This document shows positions 49,367 through 61,671 of a stretch of DNA of 64,000 nucleotides, piece after piece. The stretch's first letter is position 1; each line of letters opens with the position of its first letter. Position numbers and translations under genes: made by a program. This DNA is from Streptomyces sp. NBC_00620 (lineage in GTDB: Bacteria; Actinomycetota; Actinomycetes; Streptomycetales; Streptomycetaceae). Below the pieces are notes generated by a model that did not search any database, was not told where the DNA came from, and worked only from the letters and a program-made list of their open reading frames with translations. The stretch spans positions 310,001-374,000 of the forward strand of contig NZ_JAPENY010000002.1 in NCBI RefSeq assembly GCF_026341825.1, given 5' to 3'.

Positions 49367-50685
49367 CGCTGTACCTCGTCCTCGTCGGCGGCGAGGACGA
49401 ACGCGTCCGGGTCGGGGCCGGGCCACGTGTCGTACGGAGCCGCGTTCCGGGCGGGCTCGCGCCGGTCTCGTACGGGCCCGGCCCACTCCCGTACCGGCTG
49501 AGCCGCTCCCTCTCCTGCGGGCCCAGCCCACTCTCGTACGGTCTCAGCCCCGTCGCGTAGGGACTGACCTCCCCCTGCGGGCCCCGCCCCCTCCCGTGCG
49601 GGCCGGCCGGCCTCTCGTGCAGGGCCGGCCCAGCCTCGTACGAGCTCGTTCTCATCTCGTACGAGTCCTCCCGCACCCCACTTCCCGTCGTCCCCCGGTG
49701 TCAGCAACTCCGCCACGTCCAGTACGTGGTGGCCTTCCATGGAGGGGAGGCAGCTGCCCAGCGCGGGTCCGATCGCTGCCGCCCACGCGGCCGGGATCGA
49801 GGAGGCGCCGCGGGTTGCTCCGGCGAGGGCGCCGGCGACCGCCGCTGTCGTGTCGGCGTCGCGGCCCATGTTGACCGCGGTGAGGACGGACTCGGTGAAG
49901 TCGCCGTCGGCGGCGGCGTACGCGCCGAAGGCGAGGGCGACGGCCTCGGGGGCGAGGTCGGTCCACGGGTAGCCGCCGATGACGACCGCCGAGCGGACCG
50001 CGCGTTCGCCGCGGTGGGCGACGGCGACTGCGCGGCGCAGTGAGCGGGCGGTCCAGGAGTCGTCCGGGATGACGGCGAGGGCGGAGGCGACGACGGCGAT
50101 GGTCGGGGCCCCCGCCATGGCCGCCGCGACCCCCGCGGCGACCGCCTGGCCGCCGTAGATGCCCTCACCTTCGTGGCTCACCGAGCCGTCGATCGCCACC
50201 AGGCGGGCCGCTTCGGCGGGGCGGCCCGCGGCGAAGACGCCGAAGGGCGCCGCGCGCATCGCGAGACCGTCGCTCCAGGCATGCCGGTGCTGGGCGGAGA
50301 TCGGTGCGGCGAGCCCGCGGCGGAGGTTCTCCAGGGTGCCCCGTTCGCTGAACCCTGCGCCCCGGAACGGGCCCTCGTCCCGGTCCGCGATCCACTGGTG
50401 CCAGGCCGCCTCGACATGGGTCACGGTGAGCGCCGAACCGTGCCGGGCCAGCAACAGGCCCGAGAAGATCGCGTACTCGGTGTCGTCGGTCCCGGCCGGG
50501 TGCTCGGCGACGTACCCCGTGATCCGGCCCCACTTCGCACGGATCTCGGAGGGCTTCATGTTCTCGGCGGGCGCGCCGAGCGCGTCCCCCACGGCGAGGC
50601 CGAGCAGCGCGCCGCGCGCTCGTTCGCGGAGTCCGGCGGCGTCTCCGGGCGCCGGGGCCGAGGGAATGCAGGCGATGGAAGCCAT
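49363..50685 (-). CDS. ADP-ribosylglycohydrolase-family protein with low-complexity C terminus
   Basis: First gene of the cluster, 440 residues. The DraG fold spans about residues 18-332: RARGALLGLAVGDALGAPAENM, TDDT at 66-69, SHEGEGIYGGQA and NMGRDADTTAAVAGALAGA with GRDADT at 274-279, an intact metal site. Residues 340-440 are low complexity with repeated REWAGP and AREGAGP units and a Pro/Asp-rich end. ATG at 50685 has GAGAGGAG about 8 nt upstream, so the cluster begins with an efficient ribosome binding site. Confidence 0.9.
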   Translation of the reverse strand: MASIACIPSAPAPGDAAGLRERARGALLGLAVGDALGAPAENMKPSEIRAKWGRITGYVAEHPAGTDDTEYAIFSGLLLARHGSALTVTHVEAAWHQWIADRDEGPFRGAGFSERGTLENLRRGLAAPISAQHRHAWSDGLAMRAAPFGVFAAGRPAEAARLVAIDGSVSHEGEGIYGGQAVAAGVAAAMAGAPTIAVVASALAVIPDDSWTARSLRRAVAVAHRGERAVRSAVVIGGYPWTDLAPEAVALAFGAYAAADGDFTESVLTAVNMGRDADTTAAVAGALAGATRGASSIPAAWAAAIGPALGSCLPSMEGHHVLDVAELLTPGDDGKWGAGGLVRDENELVRGWAGPAREAGRPAREGAGPAGGGQSLRDGAETVREWAGPAGEGAAQPVREWAGPVRDRREPARNAAPYDTWPGPDPDAFVLAADEDEVQR

Positions 50686-51021
50686 GGGTGCTTCTCCTCT
50701 CAGGGCTCCATCGCCGCCGTTCGCGACGAGTCGACGCGCGGAAACCTGGGAAACCCGCGCGGAACCCTTTGCGGATCTGTCCCACCTACGCGGTTCACCA
50801 GAGCCTCGCGCACCTCAGCATCACCCGGTCGACATCTGCGCTTCACCTGGCACAGATGAGCGAAAAACCGTAAACGTGCAGGTAAGCCCAGCCTTTCCTT
50901 GCTGGCGAGCGCGAAATTATCGGCGTAGTTTTGGGGTTGTCGAAAAGTAGAACCTGTCCAAGAAGTAGTCCGAGAAGCAACCCAAGAGGCAATCCGAGAA
51001 GCGCATCCCAGGGGGACCCGC
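50686..51021. other. 336-bp divergent intergenic region
   Basis: No gene is seen. The region carries the Shine-Dalgarno sequences of both flanking genes, a less GC-rich middle (about 50880-50960) with TAGTTT at 50926-50931 as a possible -10 toward the transporter, and a 12-nt degenerate repeat at 50960-51008. Promoters for the DraG cluster (minus) and the metal transporter (plus) must lie here. Confidence 0.6.
50960..51008 (+). repeat. 12-nt degenerate tandem repeat in the transporter leader
   Basis: Four units follow the consensus RAGARGYARYCC: 50960-50971, 50972-50983, 50984-50995 and 50996-51008, the last with an extra base. A further similar block lies at 50942-50954. The array ends 13 bp before the ATG of the VIT1-type gene, so it would be in the 5' leader of its mRNA. 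Confidence 0.6.
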
Positions 51022-51753
51022 ATGGCCATCATCGAGACCGAGGCGACGCTGCACGAGGCGCATCGCGACAACCACACCCACCGCGACGTCAACGGTGGCT
51101 GGCTGCGGCCCGCGGTGTTCGGCGCGATGGACGGCCTCGTCTCCAACCTCGCGCTCATGACCGGTGTCGCCGGCGGATCCGTGTCCCATCAGACGATCGT
51201 CATCACCGGGCTCGCTGGTCTCGCGGCGGGTGCCTTCTCCATGGCCGCCGGTGAGTACACCTCCGTGGCCTCGCAGCGCGAACTCGTCGAGGCCGAACTC
51301 GAAGTCGAGCGACGGGAGTTGAGGAAGCACCCGAAGGACGAGGAGCGGGAGCTCGCCGAGCTTTACCAGGCGCGCGGTGTCGACGCCCCGCTGGCGCGGG
51401 AGGTCGCCCGGCAGCTGTCCCGCGACCCCGAGCAGGCCCTGGAGATACACGCCCGTGAGGAACTCGGCATCGACCCGGGCGACCTGCCCTCGCCGACCGT
51501 CGCCGCGGTGTCGAGCTTCGGCTCCTTCGCGCTCGGCGCCCTGCTCCCCGTACTGCCGTTCCTGCTCGGCGCGACCTCTCTGTGGCCGGCGCTGCTGCTC
51601 GCGCTGATCGGGCTCTTCGCCTGTGGCGCGGTCGTGGCCAAGGTGACCGCGCGATCCTGGTGGTACAGCGGGCTGCGACAGCTCGCTCTCGGTGGTGCCG
51701 CGGCGGGTGTGACGTACGCCCTGGGCAGTTTGTTCGGTACGGCCGTAGGATGA
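51022..51753 (+). CDS. VIT1/CCC1-family Fe2+/Mn2+ transporter
   Basis: The 243-residue protein has the family layout: FGAMDGLVSNLALMTGVAGG in helix 1, helix 2 with GLAAGAFSMAAGEYTSVASQRELVEAELEVER. A charged cytoplasmic helical domain (about residues 70-150) holds Glu clusters that bind metal in VIT1, and three C-terminal helices follow. It probably exports or stores Fe2+ or Mn2+. A GGGGGA ribosome binding site lies 6 nt before the ATG. Confidence 0.92.
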   Translation: MAIIETEATLHEAHRDNHTHRDVNGGWLRPAVFGAMDGLVSNLALMTGVAGGSVSHQTIVITGLAGLAAGAFSMAAGEYTSVASQRELVEAELEVERRELRKHPKDEERELAELYQARGVDAPLAREVARQLSRDPEQALEIHAREELGIDPGDLPSPTVAAVSSFGSFALGALLPVLPFLLGATSLWPALLLALIGLFACGAVVAKVTARSWWYSGLRQLALGGAAAGVTYALGSLFGTAVG

Positions 51754-52121
51754 CTCGTCGGGCACCTATGCAAGGGACTGCATAAGTAGCCGTTACTCGG
51801 CGGTTTCGAACGCTTAACCACTGGGCATGAGCCGTAAGCGCTGTGGGCAATGAGGCCTGCTCCGCACAACCGCGGCGGGTGACGTTGCCTGCCGCGCTCC
51901 GGGCCGACGGGCACTGATCTGTCCGCTTAGGCCCCCTTAAACTCCACCGCTGCGCGCGGTACCCCCGCCGCGACCCTCCGGTGTCCGCATGTTGGAACGC
52001 AGTATCCGGTTCCCGAGATCCGCCCCATCATGTAACCTGCACGAAATTTTGCGCACATAAAGCAGAGGGCCAACGTCGTCCCTCGGCACTCGCATATGCC
52101 ACGACGACGACGGGAGAGCCG
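51754..52121. other. 368-bp intergenic region before gltB
   Basis: No gene is seen. Elements: a 6-bp inverted repeat TATGCA-N6-TGCATA (51767-51784) just past the transporter stop, CGCTTA/TAAGCG (51811-51840), a possible GlnR box at 52032-52047 and a GGGAGAG Shine-Dalgarno sequence before the gltB ATG. The long region suggests complex control of gltB. Confidence 0.6.
52032..52047 (+). promoter_or_regulatory. Possible GlnR binding box upstream of gltB
   Basis: GTAAC-N6-GAAAT matches one copy of the actinobacterial GlnR half-site pair gTnAc-n6-GaAAc with one mismatch. A second good pair is not seen next to it. It lies 75 bp upstream of the gltB ATG, so direct nitrogen control is plausible but unproven. 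Confidence 0.45.
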
Positions 52122-56712
<4,591 letters not shown>

Positions 56713-56720
<8 letters not shown>

Positions 56721-58173
56721 TCCCAAGGGCTTTTTGAACCATGGCCGCGAGGTCGCCAGGACCCGTCCGGTGGACGTGCGTCTCAAGGACTGGAACGAGG
56801 TCTACGTTCCGGGCTCGCTGCTCCCCATCATCAGCAAGCAGGCCAGCCGCTGCATGGACTGCGGTATCCCGTTCTGCCACAACGGCTGTCCGCTGGGGAA
56901 CCTGATCCCCGAGTGGAACGACTACGCGTACCGCGAGGACTGGTCCGCCGCCTCCGAGCGCCTGCACGCCACGAACAACTTCCCGGAGTTCACCGGCCGC
57001 CTGTGCCCGGCTCCGTGCGAGTCGGCGTGTGTGCTCGGCATCAACCAGCCCGCCGTGACCATCAAGAACGTCGAGGTCTCCATCATCGACAAGGCGTGGG
57101 ACAGCGGCGACGTCGCGCCCCAGGCCCCGGAGCGCCTCTCCGGCAAGACGGTCGCGGTCATCGGCTCGGGTCCGGCCGGTCTCGCCGCCGCCCAGCAGCT
57201 CACCCGGGCCGGCCACACGGTCGCCGTGTACGAGCGCGCCGACCGCGTCGGCGGTCTGCTCCGCTACGGCATCCCCGAGTTCAAGATGGAGAAGCGGCAC
57301 ATCAACCGGCGCATCGAGCAGATGCGCGCGGAGGGCACCAAGTTCCGCACCGGCGTGGAGATCGGCCGCGACATCGACGCGGCGAAGCTGCGCAAGCGGT
57401 ACGACGCCGTGGTCATCGCGGCGGGCGCGACGACCGCCCGTGATCTTCCCGTCCCCGGGCGGGAGTTGAAGGGCATCCACCAGGCGATGGAGTACCTGCC
57501 CCTCGCCAACAAGGTCCAGGAGGGCGACTTCGTGGCGCCCCCCATCACGGCCGAGGGCAAGCACGTCGTGGTCATCGGCGGCGGCGACACGGGCGCGGAC
57601 TGCGTGGGCACCGCCCACCGCCAGGGCGCGGCCTCGGTCACGCAGCTGGAGATCATGCCGCGGCCCGGCGAGGAGCGGAACCCGGGTCAGCCCTGGCCGA
57701 CCTTCCCGATGCTCTACAAGGTCACCTCCGCGCACGAGGAGGGCGGCGAGCGCGTCTACGCCGTCTCCACCACCCACTTCGAGGGCGACGAGGACGGCAA
57801 CGTCCAGTGGCTGCACCTCGTCGAGGTCGAGTTCATCGAAGGCAAGCTGACCCAGAAGCCGGGCACGGAGCGCAAGATCCCCGCCCAGCTGGTGACGCTC
57901 GCGATGGGCTTCACCGGTACGGACGTCGAGAACGGCCTGGTCTCCCAGTTCGGCCTGGAGCTGGACGCGCGCGGCAACATCGCGCGTGACGCCGACTTCG
58001 CGACGAACGTCCCCGGCGTGTACGTCGCCGGTGACGCCGGGCGCGGCCAGTCCCTCATCGTCTGGGCGATCGCGGAGGGCCGCTCGGCCGCCCGCGGGGT
58101 CGACCGCTTCCTGACGGGGGTCAGCGAACTCCCGGCTCCGATCCGCCCGACGGACCGCTCTCTGATGGTCTGA
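56713..58173 (+). CDS. gltD: Glutamate synthase small subunit
   Basis: FAD- and NADPH-binding electron donor to GltB. The 486-residue protein begins with the two Fe-S cysteine clusters (CMDCGIPFCHNGCPLGN and CPAPCESAC). The FAD site GSGPAGLAAAQQL and the NADPH site IGGGDTGADCVG follow, and the end is VYVAGDAGRGQSL. Its ATG lies 8 nt inside the end of gltB, so the two subunits are translationally coupled. Confidence 0.98.
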
Positions 58174-58194
58174 CGCTCCACCCCAACAGACGTC

Positions 58195-58212
58195 CCGTAC
58201 AAAGGCGTACGG
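58195..58212. terminator. Weak hairpin between gltD and the chitosanase gene
   Basis: CCGTAC-N6-GTACGG, a 6-bp stem 22 bp after gltD in the 133-bp gap between convergent genes. It is short, so confidence is low. Confidence 0.35.
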
Positions 58213-58306
58213 AACTGAACGCGGCGCTCGCCTTGTCCCCGACCGGACGGTGGTGAGCGCCGTGGTGCGTCCCGGCCCTGCCCGGCCAAGGCGACCGGGT
58301 GGCAGG

Positions 58307-59197
58307 TCAGGACACCCGGAACGTTTCTCCGTACACCTTCCACTCCAGCGGTGTGCGCAGGTCGAGGTTCCCGTCGTACAGGAAGGTCCGCTGGGCCGTG
58401 TCGATACGGGTCGTGTCGAGGTGGACGTCGTCGCCCTTCATCGTCTTGCGGCGGATGTCGAGGAAGATATCGAGGTAGGACTTCTCGGAACCGCCCTGGG
58501 AGGGTGTGTCGGCCTCGGCCATGGCTCGGTCGCGCAGGCCGTAGAAGCCGTCGGCGCCGGTACCGGGGCCGTGCAGGACCATCGCGTCGTAGTAGATGAA
58601 CTGGCCCAGCGTGCCGAGGCCGTCGAGTTTGGCGAGGCGGACCGCGGGATCGAAGTACACGCTGTCGCGTTCGGAGTCCTGGGCGGTGCGGAAGGCGGCC
58701 ACCGAGGCTTCCTGGCGCCAGGCCGCCGGGAAACCGTCGAGGCCCTCGTGGGAGTCCGTGCCGTCGACCTTGCGCAGGGCGGGCAGATAGCGGGCGAGGC
58801 CGTTGTCCGGGTGGGACTTCGTGTAGTCCTGGACCAGCGTGAGCAGGTCGTGGGTGCCGGTGCAGAAGCCGACGATTCCCGCCGTGTAGCCCTGGCCGTC
58901 GCCGATGTCCTCGACGTAGGCGTAGGTGGTGCGCCAGTTCAGTGTGGAGTTCTCGGCGCTGGCCACGATCTTCTGGGCCAGCTCCTTCTTGTCCGGCGCG
59001 GTCAGACCGGGCGGCAGGTCGGCGATCAGTTCGTCGTCGGCCGCCTGCTCGGCCAGGGACTTGGCGTCGGGCCCGGGCTGCTGCGACGCGGTCGCCTGGG
59101 CCTGCGCCGTGCCCGCGTTCTCGGACGTGGCGAGGTAGACCGCCGCCGTGGCGAGGAGCGGGACGGCGGCGAGCAGGAGGCAACCGGCTCTTCTCAT
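58307..59197 (-). CDS. csn: Secreted GH46 chitosanase
   Basis: Hydrolyses chitosan outside the cell. The 296 residues have a signal peptide (MRRAGCLLLAAVPLLATAAVYLA), an Ala/Gln/Ser-rich linker, then the GH46 domain from about residue 60. The catalytic Glu lies in ASAENSTLNWRT and the second acid in YVEDIGDGQGYTAG; GFCTGTHDLL, VYFDPAV and LGQFIYYDAMVLHGPG follow. Cys8 after an LLxA-like stretch is not a good lipobox. ATG at 59197 is preferred because TACTGT ends 7 nt upstream (leaderless); GTG at 59206 is the alternative. Confidence 0.92.
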   Translation of the reverse strand: MRRAGCLLLAAVPLLATAAVYLATSENAGTAQAQATASQQPGPDAKSLAEQAADDELIADLPPGLTAPDKKELAQKIVASAENSTLNWRTTYAYVEDIGDGQGYTAGIVGFCTGTHDLLTLVQDYTKSHPDNGLARYLPALRKVDGTDSHEGLDGFPAAWRQEASVAAFRTAQDSERDSVYFDPAVRLAKLDGLGTLGQFIYYDAMVLHGPGTGADGFYGLRDRAMAEADTPSQGGSEKSYLDIFLDIRRKTMKGDDVHLDTTRIDTAQRTFLYDGNLDLRTPLEWKVYGETFRVS

Positions 59198-59210
59198 GGC
59201 GCCCACAGTA
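59195..59210 (-). promoter_or_regulatory. Leaderless -10 box for the chitosanase gene
   Basis: On the minus strand TACTGT (complement of 59205-59210) ends 7 nt before the ATG at 59197. No Shine-Dalgarno sequence is seen. Confidence 0.5.
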
Positions 59211-59219
59211 AACGCAGAC

Positions 59220-60140
59220 CTACGCCGTCCCGTTCTTCAGTTCGATAACTTTCCCTGCCGCCGACACCACCAGCAGCACCAGCAGCCCCACGCACGCCGC
59301 CACCTGTATCGGCGTACGGCGCCGGTCACGGGGTGCGTACGCGTACGCGAGGGTGACGGCGGTGCCGGTCAGGAGGCCGCCGAGGTGGCCCTGCCAGGAG
59401 GTGAGCCCCGCGGAGATCAGCAGCCACAGCAGCAGGCCCGCCATGAAGCGGTTGACGCTCTGCATGTCCGCGCCCAGCCGGCGGGCCATGACGTAGTACG
59501 CGGCCCCCAGGCCGAAGATCGCGCCCGAGGCGCCGAGCGTGGGCGTTTCCGGCGCGATCAGCAGCACGAGGACCGAGCCGCCGAGCGCGGACAGCAGATA
59601 CAGCGTGACATAGCGGATCCGGCCGAGCTGGGACTCCACGACGCGGCCGATGTTCCACAGCGACACCATGTTCATCACGATGTGCAGAACCCCGAACGTG
59701 CCCTCCGTGGGCGGCAGATGGAGGAAGGCGCCGGTCAGCAGCCGGTACCACTCCCCGTCCACCACACCCTCCGCGTGGAAGTCCGAGGGGTAGACGGCCT
59801 GCCAGACGTAGTACAGACCGTCCGGACCCACCAGACCCGCGCCCAGCATCTCGAACCGGTCCACGATCGCCGGACGCACCAGCTCACCCACGTACGCCAG
59901 CACATTGAGCGCGATCAGTACGTACGTCACCACGGGCGCCGTCGAGATCCGGCCGCCGAAGGCCGTGCGGGCCTCTCTCACGGACCGCACGCCCTCTTTC
60001 ACGCACTCCGGGCACTGGTGACCGACGGCCGCCTCGCGCATGCAGTCCGGGCATATGTAGCGGTCGCACCGGGTGCAGCGCACATGCGACTCCACCTTGG
60101 GATGGCGGTAGCAGGTGGTGACGGTGGACTCGGGCTCCAC
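59220..60140 (-). CDS. Rhomboid intramembrane serine protease with N-terminal zinc finger
   Basis: The 306-residue protein begins with a B-box-like zinc finger (CYRHPKVESHVRCTRCDRYICPDC, then HQCPEC; eight Cys/His ligands in the first 55 residues). The rhomboid domain has about seven helices: HIVMNMVSLWNIGRVVE (the rhomboid HxxxN), catalytic Ser in GASGAIFGLG and catalytic His in SWQGHLGGLL. It should cleave membrane proteins within the bilayer. GTG at 60140 has GAGGAG 5 nt upstream; a longer frame to 60404 lacks support. It is 22 bp upstream of the chitosanase start. Confidence 0.92.
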   Translation of the reverse strand: MEPESTVTTCYRHPKVESHVRCTRCDRYICPDCMREAAVGHQCPECVKEGVRSVREARTAFGGRISTAPVVTYVLIALNVLAYVGELVRPAIVDRFEMLGAGLVGPDGLYYVWQAVYPSDFHAEGVVDGEWYRLLTGAFLHLPPTEGTFGVLHIVMNMVSLWNIGRVVESQLGRIRYVTLYLLSALGGSVLVLLIAPETPTLGASGAIFGLGAAYYVMARRLGADMQSVNRFMAGLLLWLLISAGLTSWQGHLGGLLTGTAVTLAYAYAPRDRRRTPIQVAACVGLLVLLVVSAAGKVIELKNGTA

Positions 60141-60318
60141 GTCGGCTCCTCGGGAGATGTGTGCGGGTGACAGCGGGACGGTGAGCCGGTGGGGCTGCGG
60201 CGAACAAAATAGCGAATGCCGGTGTATGCGTGGGACGGCAGGGGCCTGCGATGCCTGCCCGTGCCTGCGGTGACGTAATCTCGGCACTTCCGCGACCCTC
60301 GCGCGATGGGAGCCCCGC

Positions 60319-61038
60319 ATGGCCGGAATCAGCCTCACCAAGGTGGAGGAGACCGCGCCCGCGCTGGTCAGTCTGTACAAGAGCGCAGGGGTCTCCCTCA
60401 CCAAGCACGGGCTGAGCGGGCAGCGGGCCGCCGTGTACCTGGTCGTGGACTACTCGGGGTCGATGAAGCCGTACTACAAGGACGGCAGTGTGCAGGCGCT
60501 CGCCGACCGGGTGCTGGGGCTCTCGGCGCACCTCGACGACGACGGGACGGTGCCGGTCGTCTTCTTCTCCACCGACATCGACGCCGTCACCGACATCGCC
60601 CTCGTCAACCACCAGGGACGCATCGACCAGATCGTGTCCGGGCTCGGGCACATGGGCAAGACCAGCTACCACCTCGCCATGGACGCGGTCATCGACCACT
60701 ACCTCGACAGCGGCTCCAAGGACCCCGCCCTCGTCGTCTTCCAGACCGACGGCGGACCGATCAACAAGCTCGCCGCCGAACGGTACTTGTGCAAGGCGGC
60801 GAAGCTTCCGCTGTTCTGGCAGTTCATAGGGTTCGGGGATCCGGGGAGCAGGCAGTTCGAATTCCTGCGCAAGCTGGACGAGTTGCCGGTGCCGCAGAAG
60901 CGGATCGTCGACAACGCCGGGTTCTTCCACGCCGGTTCGGAGCCACGGCGGGTGTCCGACAGTGAGCTGTACGACCGGCTCGTGGGGGAGTTCCCGCTGT
61001 GGCTGGCGGCGGCGCGGGCGCGGGGGATCGTGCAGTGA
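60319..61038 (+). CDS. vWA-domain protein, TerF-like (tellurium-resistance family)
   Basis: The 239-residue soluble protein starts ISLTKVEETAPALVSLYKSAGVSLTKHGL. A von Willebrand A domain follows with an intact MIDAS metal site DYSGSM, the second-site region GKTSYHLAM and the FQTDGGPINK Asp. This is the vWA module that accompanies TerD-family proteins in actinomycetes. No ter gene is adjacent in the window. The ATG follows a GGGAG element by 7 nt. Its stop overlaps the next gene by 4 nt. Confidence 0.87.
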   Translation: MAGISLTKVEETAPALVSLYKSAGVSLTKHGLSGQRAAVYLVVDYSGSMKPYYKDGSVQALADRVLGLSAHLDDDGTVPVVFFSTDIDAVTDIALVNHQGRIDQIVSGLGHMGKTSYHLAMDAVIDHYLDSGSKDPALVVFQTDGGPINKLAAERYLCKAAKLPLFWQFIGFGDPGSRQFEFLRKLDELPVPQKRIVDNAGFFHAGSEPRRVSDSELYDRLVGEFPLWLAAARARGIVQ

Positions 61039-61625
61039 CCGTACGTCTCCTGCCCGCCGCCGACCGACTCGCCGTGCCCTGGAAGAACGGGGGCGGGGTG
61101 ACCCGCGAGATCGTCGCTTCGCCCGAAGGCGCGGGCATGGACGACTTCGACTGGCGGGTGAGCCTCGCCGAGGTCGCCGCGGACGGGCCGTTCTCGGCCT
61201 TCCCCTACATCGACCGCACCCTCACCGTCGTCGAGGGCGCGGGCATGGACCTGACCGTGGGCGGGGAGCGGCGGCTCGTCGACTCCCGTTACGTACCCCA
61301 GGACTTCAGGGGCGACGTCCCCACCGACTGCCGGCTGCTCGACGGCCGGGTCGTGAACCTCAACGTGATGTGGCGCCGGGGCGCCGGTCGCACGGCCCCG
61401 ACGGTCGCCGTCGTACGCGGCCGCCTGACCCTCCCCGCCGCGCCCGCTCTCGTGGTCGCCCTCGACGGGAGCGCCGAGGTGGCCGGGCTGGCCCTTCGCC
61501 GGTACGACGCCGCGCTGCTCACCGGCGAGGAAGCAGCCGTGCTGCACGCGGTGGGCCCTGCCGCCGTGGTCGGTATTGCCCAACAGGCCCAGTTGGCGGG
61601 GATCCTGACGCTCCCGTTGGCTTAG
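61035..61625 (+). CDS. HutD/Ves-family protein (cupin-like)
   Basis: The 196-residue protein has the HutD/Ves start LLPAADRLAVPWKNGGGVTREIVASP, the strand WRVSLAEVAADGPFSAFPYIDRTLTVVEG and VNLNVMWRRG. It forms a double cupin; HutD may control histidine use and Ves responds to cold in E. coli, but the molecular role is unclear. GTG at 61035 overlaps the vWA stop. No hut genes are near, so a histidine link is not supported here. It is 46 bp upstream of qcrB. Confidence 0.85.
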   Translation: MTVRLLPAADRLAVPWKNGGGVTREIVASPEGAGMDDFDWRVSLAEVAADGPFSAFPYIDRTLTVVEGAGMDLTVGGERRLVDSRYVPQDFRGDVPTDCRLLDGRVVNLNVMWRRGAGRTAPTVAVVRGRLTLPAAPALVVALDGSAEVAGLALRRYDAALLTGEEAAVLHAVGPAAVVGIAQQAQLAGILTLPLA

Positions 61626-61671
61626 CCGGGACGCCGTGCCACCCTGAGGGAAGCCGAGGGGAAGGCTACGT

